A DNA stretch of 64,000 nucleotides from Allomeiothermus silvanus DSM 9946 (GTDB lineage: Bacteria; Deinococcota; Deinococci; Deinococcales; Thermaceae), in the NCBI RefSeq assembly GCF_000092125.1, contig NC_014212.1:2876279-2940278 (forward strand), given 5' to 3'. Both the position numbers and the translations under genes were made by a program. Positions 35,315 through 44,095 of the stretch are shown here, in pieces. Under the pieces are notes generated by a model. The model saw only the letters and a program-made list of their open reading frames with translations, did not search any database and had not been told where the DNA came from. How positions within the stretch are numbered: position 1 is the first letter of the stretch; the number at the start of each line of letters is the position of its first letter.

Positions 35315-36264
35315 AGGTCCAGCCAAGGCTGCGGCTGCGGCTTAGCGTGGCCGAGCTGGTGCTGGTGGGCGCCTTGGCGCTGGCCATCGTGGTAATGGCC
35401 CAGCTTTCGCCCCAGTTCCTCACCGTGCGCAACTTCTTCGAGGTCACCCGCTTCGTAGCCGAGGCCGGACTGATCTCGCTGGGGATGACCGCAGTGATCC
35501 TCACCGGAGGGATTGACCTCTCGGTGGGCTCAATCCTGGGTCTGAGCGCGATCATCACCGGAGCCCTTTTCCACGCCGGTTGGAACGTTTGGCTCTCGGC
35601 CTTGGCGGGCATCCTGGCCGGGACCTTGGCGGGGGCCCTCAACGGCCTGATCATCACCCGGGTAGGGATTCCTCCCTTGATCGTCACCCTAGCGACCCTC
35701 GCCATCTACCGGGGGCTGGCTTTGGGCATCTCCCAGGGCCAGGCCTACCGCGGCTATCCAGAGGGCTTTTACAGTTTGGGGCAGGGCTACTTGGGCCCGG
35801 TGCCGGTGCAGCTCATCGTCTTTGCCCTGTTCTCGCTGGCTTTCGTGTTGCTGTTGGGGCGCACGGTCTTTGGGCGGGCCCTGTACGCCATCGGTAACAA
35901 CGAAACCGCCGCCCGCTTCTCCGGGCTCCCGGTAGACCGGATCAAGCTCATCATTTACAGCCTCTGCGGGCTTTTGTCAGGGCTAGCCGGGGTGATCTTC
36001 GTCTCGAGGCTCTCTACTGCCAAGGCCGACGCCGGGTTGGGCTACGAACTCGACGCGATCACCGCGGTGGTGCTGGGGGGAACCGCCATCTCCGGTGGAC
36101 AGGGTGGTATCTGGGGGACTTTGCTGGGGTTGTTCATCGTCGGCATCGTGCGTAACGGCATGACCCTGGCCTTTATCAACGCCGACGTGCAGCTGGTCTT
36201 TATCGGGCTGATCCTGATCGCCGCGGTAACCTTCAACCAGGTGCTGCGGCGGGGGAGGAGGTGA
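35311..36264 (+). CDS. Rhamnose ABC importer, permease 2
   Basis: A 317-aa paralogue of permease 1 with the conserved GMTAVILTGGIDLSVGSILGLSAI and AVVLGGTAISGGQGGIWGTLLGLFIVG segments and about ten membrane helices. It forms the second half of the pore. A 67-bp gap with its own ribosome site separates it from the binding-protein gene. Confidence 0.9.
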   Translation: MKVQPRLRLRLSVAELVLVGALALAIVVMAQLSPQFLTVRNFFEVTRFVAEAGLISLGMTAVILTGGIDLSVGSILGLSAIITGALFHAGWNVWLSALAGILAGTLAGALNGLIITRVGIPPLIVTLATLAIYRGLALGISQGQAYRGYPEGFYSLGQGYLGPVPVQLIVFALFSLAFVLLLGRTVFGRALYAIGNNETAARFSGLPVDRIKLIIYSLCGLLSGLAGVIFVSRLSTAKADAGLGYELDAITAVVLGGTAISGGQGGIWGTLLGLFIVGIVRNGMTLAFINADVQLVFIGLILIAAVTFNQVLRRGRR

Positions 36265-36331
36265 TGGGTGGGGAGGTGAGTGCGGGCAGGTCGCGAGAAG
36301 AGGCAACTAAAACCATACGGGAGGAATTGGA

Positions 36332-37306
36332 ATGAGACAAGTTCATTGGTGGATCGCGGTCGGGGCGATGCTGTTGGGCATGGGCTTCGCGCAAAAACAA
36401 ATCACCATCGCCATGATCCCTAAGCTGGTGGGGATTGACTATTTCAACGCTACCGAGCAAGGAGCCAAGGAAGCAGCTGCCGAGTTGGGCAACATCCGGC
36501 TCATCTACCAGGGCCCCACCGAGGGCCGGGTGGACAAGCAAATCGAGCTGATCGAGAACTTCATCACGGCGAAAGTAGATGTGATCTCGGTGGCTGCCAA
36601 CGACCCCGTAGCCATCGCTCCAGTGTTGGAAAAAGCCCGCAAGGCAGGCATCAAGGTGGTGACCTGGGATGCCGACGCAAACGTGCGCGACGTTTTCTGC
36701 AACCAGGCCACCTTCGCGGGTATCGGCAAGGCTTTGGTCGACGAAATGGCCCGGCAAGTGGGCAAAGAGGGCGAGGTGGCTATCGTGACCAGCAGCCTCA
36801 CCGCCCCCAACCAGAACGCCTGGATCGCCGAGATGAAGAAGGTGCTAGCCAAGGACTACCCCGGTCTCAAGGTGGTGGACACCAAACCCAGCGAGGAAGA
36901 CCAGCAACTGGCCTTCCGGGTGACCCAGGACCTGCTCAAGGCTTACCCCAACCTCAAGGGGGTCTGGGCGCTCTCCAGCGTAGCTTTCCCCGGCGCCGCC
37001 GAGGCCGTGCAACAAGCTGGTAAGGCCGGTAAGGTAGCGGTGGTGGGCCTCTCCACCCCCAAGCAGATGAAGCCTTTCATGAAGGCCGGGGTCATCAAGA
37101 GCGTGGTGCTGTGGAACCCCATCGACCTAGGCTACCTCTCGGTCTACGCGGCCAAACAACTGGTGGAAAAAGGCCTCAAGGAGGGGGACAAGATCGTCAC
37201 CAAGCGCGGCACCTTCACCGTGCAAAAAGACGATAAGAGTCTGCAGATTCTGCTTGGGCCACCCTTCATCTTTACCCCCGAGAACATCGACAAGTTCAAC
37301 TTCTAG
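36332..37306 (+). CDS. rhaS: Rhamnose ABC importer, periplasmic substrate-binding protein
   Basis: A 324-aa exported protein with signal peptide WWIAVGAMLLGMGFAQ and a periplasmic-binding-protein type 1 fold: ITIAMIPKLVGIDYFNATEQGAKEAA, DVISVAANDPVAIAPVLEKARKAGIKVVTWDAD and GVWALSSVAFPGAAEAVQQAG. The sequence and position match RhaS of rhamnose transporters. GGGAGGAATT precedes the ATG. A strong GC hairpin follows the stop, which often protects binding-protein mRNA and explains higher expression than the rest of the operon. Confidence 0.9.
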   Translation: MRQVHWWIAVGAMLLGMGFAQKQITIAMIPKLVGIDYFNATEQGAKEAAAELGNIRLIYQGPTEGRVDKQIELIENFITAKVDVISVAANDPVAIAPVLEKARKAGIKVVTWDADANVRDVFCNQATFAGIGKALVDEMARQVGKEGEVAIVTSSLTAPNQNAWIAEMKKVLAKDYPGLKVVDTKPSEEDQQLAFRVTQDLLKAYPNLKGVWALSSVAFPGAAEAVQQAGKAGKVAVVGLSTPKQMKPFMKAGVIKSVVLWNPIDLGYLSVYAAKQLVEKGLKEGDKIVTKRGTFTVQKDDKSLQILLGPPFIFTPENIDKFNF

Positions 37307-37310
37307 CCTT

Positions 37311-37335
37311 GGTGGGGGCGCGCTGCGCCCCCACC
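37311..37335 (+). terminator. 11-bp GC stem-loop inside the rhamnose operon
   Basis: GGTGGGGGCGC and its exact complement enclose a 3-nt loop just after the rhaS stop. Without a T-run, it more likely stabilises the upstream mRNA 3' end or reduces read-through than fully terminates. Confidence 0.6.
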
Positions 37336-37346
37336 CCAGGACGACT

Positions 37347-37739
37347 ATGGCCGAAACAAGCACCAAGAGCGGGGCCCAGACCTGGTTCGTTCCCGACGGG
37401 TATCTCCCGGCGAGGGGACCGGAGGGGACCTATGTGGGCCACGATTGCGTGTGCCTGCTCAACACCACCTCCCAGGAAGCCCGCATTTGGCTGGATATCT
37501 ACTTCGAGGACCAGGACCCGGTGGAAGGCCTCGAGGTCCGGCTCCTCCCCAAGCGCTGTCTGCACCTGCGGATGGATAAGCCGGAGATGCTGGGCGGCTT
37601 CGAGATGCCCCGGGAGGTGCCTTACGCCCTGCGGGTGCGCTCGAGCGTGCCCATTGTGGTGCAGTACAGCCGCCTGGACGTGACCCAAGCCAATATGGCC
37701 TTCCTTAGCGTGATGGGTTTTCCCCAAGACGAGGGTTGA
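37347..37739 (+). CDS. ASRT-like protein (sensory rhodopsin transducer family, PF07100 type)
   Basis: A 130-aa beta-rich protein resembling the Anabaena sensory rhodopsin transducer: [43 protein letters not shown], then RTKH-like [12 protein letters not shown] and [29 protein letters not shown] relatives without rhodopsin are found beside sugar catabolic genes and may bind sugars or nucleic acid. Here it lies between rhaS and the isomerase, and no rhodopsin gene is in the window. A role in rhamnose sensing or handling is an inference. Start ATG 37347. Confidence 0.8.
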   Translation: MAETSTKSGAQTWFVPDGYLPARGPEGTYVGHDCVCLLNTTSQEARIWLDIYFEDQDPVEGLEVRLLPKRCLHLRMDKPEMLGGFEMPREVPYALRVRSSVPIVVQYSRLDVTQANMAFLSVMGFPQDEG

Positions 37740-37741
37740 GT

Positions 37742-38932
37742 ATGGCTCAGGTATCGCCATCTGTCCACAAAGCCCTGAAGCACCAGCGGATCGAGACCCC
37801 GAGCTGGGGGTATGGCAACAGCGGTACCCGCTTCAAGACCTTCGCTGCCCCCGGTGCTGCTAGGAACGTGTGGGAGAAGCTCGAGGACGCGGCTTTGATC
37901 CATCGCCTCAGCGGCATCGCCCCCAGCGTGGCCCTGCACATCCCCTGGGACTGGGTGGAGGATTGGGAACAGCTAAACGCCTACGCCCAAGAGCAGGGTA
38001 TCCAGATCGGGGCCATCAACCCCAACCTTTTTCAAGACGAGGAGTACAGGCTTGGCTCCATCGCCCACCCCGACCCCAAGGTGCGCAGCAAAGCCATCCG
38101 GCACATCCTCGAGTGCATCGAGATCATGCAGGTAACCGGCTCGAGGGATCTTTCCTTGTGGTTCGCCGACGGGACCAATTACGCCGGGCAGGATGACCTC
38201 CGTAGCCGCAAACAGCGGGTGCGGGAGGGTCTCGAGCAGGTCTACGCTGCTCTTCCGGAAGGCAAGCGGATGCTGTTGGAGTACAAGTTTTTCGAGCCCG
38301 CTTTTTACTTCACAGATGTGTTTGATTGGGGCGCCGCTTTGCTGTACTGCCAAGCCCTCGGGGAAAAAGCCCAGGTGCTGGTAGATCTGGGTCACCATGC
38401 CCAAGCCACCAACATCGAGGCCATCGTGGCGTTCTTGCTCGACGAGGGCAAGTTAGGGGGGTTCCACTTCAACGCCCGCCGCTATGCCGACGATGACCTG
38501 ATAGTGGGCAGCACCCATCCGTTCGAACTCTTCTGCATCTACACCGAGCTGGTAGCGGCGGAGCACTCGAGCGACCCCCGGGCGGCACACACCGCGAGGA
38601 ATGTGGCCTACATGATCGACCAAAGCCACAACATCGAGCCCAAGCTCGAGGCCATGCTGCAATCGGTCTTGAACTGCCAGGAAGCCTACGCCAAGGCGCT
38701 GTTGGTGGATTATCCGGCCTTGCGGCAAGCCCAGCAACACGGCGACGTACTCGAGGCCCACCGCATCCTGCTGGAGGCCTTCAAGACCGACGTGCGGCCC
38801 CTGCTGGCCGAGGTCAGGGAGGAAATGGGGGTGCCGCCTGACCCCATCCGTGCGTTACGTCAGGGCGAATACCTATCCCAGCGCATACAGCGTCGCGGTA
38901 CCCCTAGCGGAGCCAGCGGTTACCCCACGTGA
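37742..38932 (+). CDS. rhaI: L-rhamnose isomerase (RhaI type)
   Basis: A 396-aa TIM-barrel sugar isomerase of the Pseudomonas-type rhamnose isomerase family: [19 protein letters not shown] near the start, [37 protein letters not shown], the metal-binding [16 protein letters not shown] and [19 protein letters not shown], and [16 protein letters not shown]. It converts L-rhamnose to L-rhamnulose with a divalent metal. ATG 37742 follows the ASRT stop by 2 bp. The last ~15 residues ([14 protein letters not shown]) look like low-complexity tail sequence. Confidence 0.92.
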   Translation: MAQVSPSVHKALKHQRIETPSWGYGNSGTRFKTFAAPGAARNVWEKLEDAALIHRLSGIAPSVALHIPWDWVEDWEQLNAYAQEQGIQIGAINPNLFQDEEYRLGSIAHPDPKVRSKAIRHILECIEIMQVTGSRDLSLWFADGTNYAGQDDLRSRKQRVREGLEQVYAALPEGKRMLLEYKFFEPAFYFTDVFDWGAALLYCQALGEKAQVLVDLGHHAQATNIEAIVAFLLDEGKLGGFHFNARRYADDDLIVGSTHPFELFCIYTELVAAEHSSDPRAAHTARNVAYMIDQSHNIEPKLEAMLQSVLNCQEAYAKALLVDYPALRQAQQHGDVLEAHRILLEAFKTDVRPLLAEVREEMGVPPDPIRALRQGEYLSQRIQRRGTPSGASGYPT

Positions 38933-38946
38933 AAAGGGAGAGGAGC

Positions 38947-41052
38947 ATGCCCAAAAATCTGTGGAATGAGGCCAAAGCCCCTGCCGGCGAGGGGCTGGCG
39001 GCCCTGGCTTACCGCTCCCGGCTGCTGGGGGCTGACCGTAGCCTGGTCAACCTGTATGGGGGCAACACCAGTTGCAAAAGCCTCGAGCACGATCACCTGG
39101 GCCGGGCCGTGGAGGTGCTCTGGGTCAAAGGCTCAGGCTCGGATATGGCCGATATCACCGAGAAAGGCTTTGCCGGGCTCAAGCTCGCGGAGGTCTTGCC
39201 CCTCTTCGGGCGCGAGGCCATGAGCGACGAGGAGATGGTGGCTTACCTCGAGCGCTGCGCGTTCGAGCCCGGTCGCCCGCGCCAGTCCATAGAGACCTTG
39301 CTGCATGCTTTCATACCGGCCCGGCACGTGGATCACACCCACCCCGACGCCGTCATCAGCCTGGCCTGTTCACCCCAGGGGCGCTCACTGGTGCGGGAGA
39401 TCTACGGCGAGCGGGCGGCCTGGGTGGACTATATCCGCCCCGGCTTCACCCTCGCCAAGCAGATTGGCCAGGCGGTGCGGGAAAACCCCCAGGTAGAGTG
39501 TGTGATCATGGCTAAGCACGGGCTGGTAACCTGGGGCGAGACCTCCCGAGAGTGCTACGAAAACACCCTGCGCATCATCGGGGAAGCCGAGGCGTATTTT
39601 CGCCGAGCGCAGCGAGGGGTGGCGTATTTTCGCCGAGCGCAGCGAGGGGTGGCCTATCTGGCCCGGCAAACCCATGCCCGCTCCCTGAGGGTCAGCCTGC
39701 TGCCCGAGCCTGAGCGCAAGCGCTGGGTGGCAAAGCTGATGCCGGTGCTGCGCGGGGCGATGGGCGGGGAGCGGCCCAGCGTACTCTGTTACGACGACAG
39801 CCCGGAGGTGCTGGCATTCGTCGGCGCGGAGGGGGCCAAAGCGCTTTCCCAGGTGGGGGCGGCTTGCCCCGACCACCTAGTCCACACCAAACGGGTCCCG
39901 CTCTTCTTGGACTGGGCCCCTGAGCAAGGGGAGCAGGCGCTGCTCGAGCGGGCCCGTGCGGGTGTGCAGGCCTTTGCTGAGGAGTACCGCCGCTACTTCG
40001 AAGCTCACCGCGGCGAGGGGGACCGGATGTTTCCCCCCACCCCGCGGGTCATTTTGATCCCTGGCCTAGGCATGATCACCAGCGGGGGCGACGCCTGGGC
40101 AGCCGAGGTCAGCCGCCAGCTCTACCACCGCGCCATAGCGGTCATGCACCAAGCCCAAGGCGGTTTTGTCTCGCTCTCCGAGGCAGAGTCTTACGCCATC
40201 GAGTACTGGCCGCTCGAGCTCTACAAGCTCACCCTCCGCCCTCCCCCAAAAGCGCTCGAGGGCCGAATAGCCCTGGTCACCGGGGCAGCCTCAGGGATCG
40301 GTAAGGCCATCGCCCACCGGCTGGCCGCCGAGGGGGCCCACGTGGTCATCGCGGACATCAACACCTCGGGCGCAGAGGCCGTCGCCGCGGAGATCCGCCG
40401 CAGCAGAGGCTATCGCAAAGCCTTGGCGCTAGGGATGGACGTGACCGACCAGGATGCGGTCGAGGCTGTGTTCGAGCGGACCGCACTCGAGTACGGCGGG
40501 GTAGACCTCGTGGTGAACAACGCCGGAATCTCGGCCTCGGCCCCCATCGAGGAGACCAGCCTAGAGATGTGGAACCGCAACCTGGGCATCTTGGCGACTG
40601 GGTACTTCTTGGTCTCGCGAGCTGCCTTTCGGATGTGGAAAACCCAAGGAATCGGGGGGAACCTGATCTTCATCGGCTCGAAGAACTCGGTAGCGGCAGG
40701 TAAGAACGCCGCCGCCTACTCCGCGGCCAAGGCCGCCGAGCTGCACCTGGCCCGCTGCCTAGCCGAGGAGGGCGGAGCTTATGGCATCCGGGTCAACAGC
40801 GTGCTGCCCGACGCGGTGCTGGCCGGTTCTTCGATCTGGAACTCCTCCTGGCGGGCTGAGCGGGCCGCTACCTACGGCATCCGCGAGGACCAGCTCGAGG
40901 AGTTTTACCGCGCGCGCACCACCCTCAAGGTGAGCATCTACCCCGAGGATGTCGCCGAGGCGGTGTACTTCTTCGCCTCTCCGGCTTCGAGCAAGACCAC
41001 CGGCGGGGTGCTCACCGTGGACGGTGGGGTGCCCGCAGCCTACATGCGCTAG
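38947..41052 (+). CDS. Bifunctional rhamnulose-1-phosphate aldolase / lactaldehyde dehydrogenase, with repeat insert
   Basis: A 701-aa fusion. Residues ~1-440 are a class II aldolase/adducin domain (LVNLYGGNTSCKS, metal His pair in RHVDHTHPDAV, KHGLVTWG) that splits L-rhamnulose-1-phosphate to DHAP and L-lactaldehyde. Residues ~440-701 are a short-chain dehydrogenase (GRIALVTGAASGIGKAIAHRLA, NNAGIS, AYSAAKAAELHLARC with Tyr-Lys) that oxidises lactaldehyde. ATG 38947 has GGGAGAGGAG upstream. Two 30-bp repeats at 39591-39650 add two copies of AYFRRAQRGV in the aldolase domain just after GEAE, in frame. Whether aldolase activity survives is not known. Confidence 0.92.
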   Translation: MPKNLWNEAKAPAGEGLAALAYRSRLLGADRSLVNLYGGNTSCKSLEHDHLGRAVEVLWVKGSGSDMADITEKGFAGLKLAEVLPLFGREAMSDEEMVAYLERCAFEPGRPRQSIETLLHAFIPARHVDHTHPDAVISLACSPQGRSLVREIYGERAAWVDYIRPGFTLAKQIGQAVRENPQVECVIMAKHGLVTWGETSRECYENTLRIIGEAEAYFRRAQRGVAYFRRAQRGVAYLARQTHARSLRVSLLPEPERKRWVAKLMPVLRGAMGGERPSVLCYDDSPEVLAFVGAEGAKALSQVGAACPDHLVHTKRVPLFLDWAPEQGEQALLERARAGVQAFAEEYRRYFEAHRGEGDRMFPPTPRVILIPGLGMITSGGDAWAAEVSRQLYHRAIAVMHQAQGGFVSLSEAESYAIEYWPLELYKLTLRPPPKALEGRIALVTGAASGIGKAIAHRLAAEGAHVVIADINTSGAEAVAAEIRRSRGYRKALALGMDVTDQDAVEAVFERTALEYGGVDLVVNNAGISASAPIEETSLEMWNRNLGILATGYFLVSRAAFRMWKTQGIGGNLIFIGSKNSVAAGKNAAAYSAAKAAELHLARCLAEEGGAYGIRVNSVLPDAVLAGSSIWNSSWRAERAATYGIREDQLEEFYRARTTLKVSIYPEDVAEAVYFFASPASSKTTGGVLTVDGGVPAAYMR
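39591..39650 (+). repeat. Two identical tandem 30-bp P2 repeats inside the aldolase gene
   Basis: Units 39591-39620 and 39621-39650 are identical, each GGCGTATTTTCGCCGAGCGC followed by AGCGAGGGGT. They read AYFRRAQRGV twice and continue into AYLARQ, so the host sequence itself may have been similar at the junction. Confidence 0.95.
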
Positions 41053-41067
41053 CCCATGGGCGGTAGC

Positions 41068-41140
41068 GTGGTTTCGCCGAGACGTTTGTTTCGCCAAGCG
41101 GAGCAAGGAGTGCGCAGCGAGGGGTGCGAAGTGAGGGGTG
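41068..41140 (+). repeat. Degenerate P2-like repeats upstream of rhaB
   Basis: Several overlapping motifs GTTTCGCC, GCGCAGCGAGGGGTG and GCGAAGTGAGGGGTG fill the space between the aldolase stop and the kinase domain. They resemble the core of P2. Confidence 0.6.
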
Positions 41141-41148
41141 AACCGACT

Positions 41149-42606
41149 GTGCGCCCCCCCAGCCTACACCTGGCCGTGGACCTAGGCGCGGAGTCCGGGC
41201 GAGTGGCCTTGGGGCGGCTCGAGGGGGAGCGGCTCGAGGTCGAGATCCTCCACCGTTTCAAAAACACCCCGGCCCTGCTGGGCGGCTACTTGCACTGGGA
41301 TCTGCCCCGGTTGTGGCTGGAAATTCTCGAGGGCTTGAAAAAAGCCCCGCCGGGCGTGCAGAGCCTGGGCGTGGACGGCTGGGGAGTGGACTACGCCCTC
41401 CTGGGGCCAGACGGCGACCTGCTGGGCCTGCCCCGCCACTACCGCGACCCCCACCACCTTGCTGCCTTCCAGAAGGTGCTGGAAGAGATCCCTCGAGAAG
41501 ACATCTTCTCCCAGACCGGCATCCAGTTCATGCCGATCAACACCCTATACCAGTTGATCGCTTTACGGGACGGTAACCGGGCCCTGCTCGAGGCCGCCCA
41601 GACCTTTCTGATGCTCCCTGATCTGTTCCACCACTGGCTTTGCGGCGCGACCGCGGTGGAGTGGACCAACGTCAGCACCACCCAGCTCGCCGACCCGCGC
41701 ACGTGCAATTGGTCTGAGCCGCTACTGCAACGGTTGGGGTTACCCCGACGGCTCTTCTCCCAGCCCGTGCCCCCGGGGACGCCCCTGGGGCCGTTGCGCG
41801 GCAAGGTGGCCCGGGAGGTGGGCCAGGAGATTCTAGTGGTAGCCCCCTGCACCCACGATACGGCCTCGGCAGTGGCAGCAGTACCCGCTCAGGGGAATTC
41901 CTGGGCCTACATCAGCAGCGGTACTTGGTCGCTGGTGGGTCTCGAGCTGCCCCAGCCGGTGCTAACTCCTCAGGCCCTGGCCATGAACCTGACCAACGAA
42001 GGCGGCCTGGACGGCACCATCCGCCTGCTCAAGAACGTGATGGGGTTATGGCTCTTACAAGAATGCCGCCAAGCCTGGGGCGATGGCTACAGCTATGCCG
42101 ACCTCGCCGCGATGGCCGAAAAAGCCGAACCTTTCCGCTCGCTGGTTAACCCCGACGACCCGCGCTTTTTGCTCACCCACCAGGTCGCAGGGCCGATGCC
42201 CGAGCGCATCCAGGCTTACTGCCAAGAGACTGGGCAACCGCTGCCGCAGGGTGAGGCCGAGATCACCCGCACCGTCTATGACAGTCTGGCCCTACAGTAC
42301 CGCCGGGTGGTGGAGGGACTCGAGCAACTTACCGGGCGCCCTATTACCCGACTGCACGTGGTCGGGGGGGGTTCACAGAACCGCTTGCTGTGCCAGCTCA
42401 CCGCCGACGTGAGCGGTCGGGAGGTGTGGGCCGGTCCCGCCGAGGCCACCCTGATCGGCAACTTGCTGGTCAGTGCACGGGCCGTAGGCGCGCTACCGGG
42501 CAGTGTGCGCGAGGTGGTGCGGGCTTCCTTCACCCCCGAGATTTACCGGCCCCGCACCCTGCCGGGGCTCGAGGCGGCTTACCAGCGGCTACTGCGGTTG
42601 CCTTGA
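41149..42606 (+). CDS. rhaB: Rhamnulokinase
   Basis: A 485-aa FGGY-family kinase that phosphorylates L-rhamnulose. Family segments: LHLAVDLGAESGRVALGRLEG at the N-terminus, GVDGWGVDYALLGPDGDLLGLPRHYRDP, FMPINTLYQLIAL, WAYISSGTWSLVGLELPQPV, VVGGGSQNRLLCQLTADVSGREVWAGPAEATLIGN. I choose GTG 41149 because conserved sequence begins right after it and GAGGGGTG lies upstream. The frame is open back to ATG 41056, whose extra 31 codons are entirely repeat-derived; that longer form is the alternative. Last gene of the rhamnose operon. Confidence 0.9.
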   Translation: MRPPSLHLAVDLGAESGRVALGRLEGERLEVEILHRFKNTPALLGGYLHWDLPRLWLEILEGLKKAPPGVQSLGVDGWGVDYALLGPDGDLLGLPRHYRDPHHLAAFQKVLEEIPREDIFSQTGIQFMPINTLYQLIALRDGNRALLEAAQTFLMLPDLFHHWLCGATAVEWTNVSTTQLADPRTCNWSEPLLQRLGLPRRLFSQPVPPGTPLGPLRGKVAREVGQEILVVAPCTHDTASAVAAVPAQGNSWAYISSGTWSLVGLELPQPVLTPQALAMNLTNEGGLDGTIRLLKNVMGLWLLQECRQAWGDGYSYADLAAMAEKAEPFRSLVNPDDPRFLLTHQVAGPMPERIQAYCQETGQPLPQGEAEITRTVYDSLALQYRRVVEGLEQLTGRPITRLHVVGGGSQNRLLCQLTADVSGREVWAGPAEATLIGNLLVSARAVGALPGSVREVVRASFTPEIYRPRTLPGLEAAYQRLLRLP

Positions 42607-42735
42607 GGCTTGCGGCTTATTCTGATCGACTTTACTATTCAATTTATTGTGCTATGCAATATATACCAAACTACAGTGAAGCATTCCACAAAGTCTAATA
42701 AGAACTCCCTCTAGACCTCTCTGCTAACATGAGGC
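42607..42735. other. AT-rich spacer after the rhamnose operon
   Basis: Lower GC than its surroundings, with no frame or clear promoter assigned. It probably includes the left end of the IS630-type element, which I could not delimit because no second copy is present. Confidence 0.4.
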
Positions 42736-43842
42736 ATGCACCTAGCCAAACACCAACGCCGCCCCCGGCTGGAGCTCAAGCTGCGGCATTCCCCGGACGA
42801 CCTGCACGCCCTCTACCGCCAAAGCCAAGACCCCGTGGAACGCTCCCGCTGGCACGCCCTTTGGCTCCTGGCCACCGGCCACCCCATCCCCCAGGTGGCC
42901 CAGACCCTGGGCTACTCCACCCCTGGGTCCGCGACACCCTCCACCGCTACCACCAGGGCAAGCCCATGGCCGACCTCCGGCACCAGAATCCCGGCCAGCC
43001 TCCCTTGCTCCCCCCAGAGCTCCAAGAGGCCTTCCGCCAGGCCCTCCTGGAACCCCATCCCCGGGACGGGATATGGACCATCCGGAACGCTGCCGAGTGG
43101 CTCTCGGAGAGGCTGGGCCGCCCCGTGGACCCGAGGCGGGCCTGGAACTGGATGAGGCGCCTGGGCTTCGCTCCCCTCCGCCCCCGCCCCCGGCACCGGG
43201 AGAGGGACCTTGCGGAGGGGGAGGCCTTCAAAAAAACTCTTCTTCACGGTCTTCCTCCTGAAGTACCTCTTCCCCTGGCTCTTGCTGGAGGTCTGGGCGT
43301 TTGATGAGCATCGCCTGGGGCTGAAGCCGGTGTACCGGCGGGTGTGGGCGCCCCGGGGGCTGCTTTGCCCGAAGGGCAAACACGTGAAGACGCCCTTGGC
43401 CTGGGTGCGGCCGCGGTACCGGTGGCTGTATGTGTACGGTTTCGTACGCCCCAATACAGGGGAGAGCGAGTTCTGGCTTTTGCCTGCGGTGAACGGGGAA
43501 GCCTTCTCGGAGGTGCTGCGGGGGTTTGCTCGGTTGCGGGGGGCTGGGGAGGGAAAGGTGGTGCTGGTGCTTTTGGACCGGGCGGGGTGGCACGTCTCCC
43601 GGCGGGTGGAGGTGCCCGAGGGGGTGGCCCTGGATTACCTGCCGCCCTATTCGCCGGAGCTACAACCGGCGGAGCGGATGTGGCCGTTGGTGAACGAGGC
43701 GGTGGCCAACCGGTACTTTGAGACGCTGGAGGCGATGATGGCGGTGGTGGCGGAGCGCTGTCAGGTGCTTTCGGCAGACCCGGCTACGGTACGCAAGCAT
43801 ACCCTCTTCCACTGGTGGCCCAGGATGAAGGAATCAACGTAA
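42736..43842 (+). pseudogene. IS630-family transposase, frame shifted twice
   Basis: The coding pattern starts at ATG 42736 (HLAKHQRRPRLELKL, HTH segment up to TLGYSTP near 42925), moves back one base into another frame (HPWVRDTLHRYHQG to EGEAFKK near 43235), then forward one base at a run of seven A (43230-43236) into the last frame, which carries the DDE core: EVWAFDEHRLGLKPVYRRVW, VLLDRAGWHVS and LPPYSPELQPAERMWPLVNE. The net shift is zero. IS630 relatives can use programmed frameshifting, but two compensating shifts suggest decay or sequence error. Element ends were not found. Confidence 0.8.
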
Positions 43843-43875
43843 AAGGGTATCAAGGGTCCCCTATTCCTAGGGGTC
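42736..43875 (+). mobile_element. IS630-type insertion sequence, ends approximate
   Basis: Defined by the transposase remnant plus a hairpin CCCCTA-TTCC-TAGGGG just downstream (about 43858-43874). Terminal repeats and TA target duplication could not be placed by eye. Confidence 0.5.
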
Positions 43876-44095
43876 CAGATTTACCTCATGGCACGGCGGC
43901 ATCTGCTACCGCTATTCTCGCTAGCCCTTGCATAGCAATGGATATGCCTCCACCAGAACACTGTTTTTCCTGAAGACCCCGGCAAGCTAGCCGAAGCAAA
44001 GGTAAGGGATGAGCCAGTAGCCAAGGAGCAAAGCGGCTAGCGTAAGGGGAAACCCGTGTTGGGGAAAGGAAGGTTCACATGCCGGATTACCAATA

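Noticed and set aside
43880-44078. Possible group II intron or IS110 remnant before the oxidoreductase gene
   Set aside because: Some short motifs looked suggestive, but no domain V or recombinase remnant could be shown.
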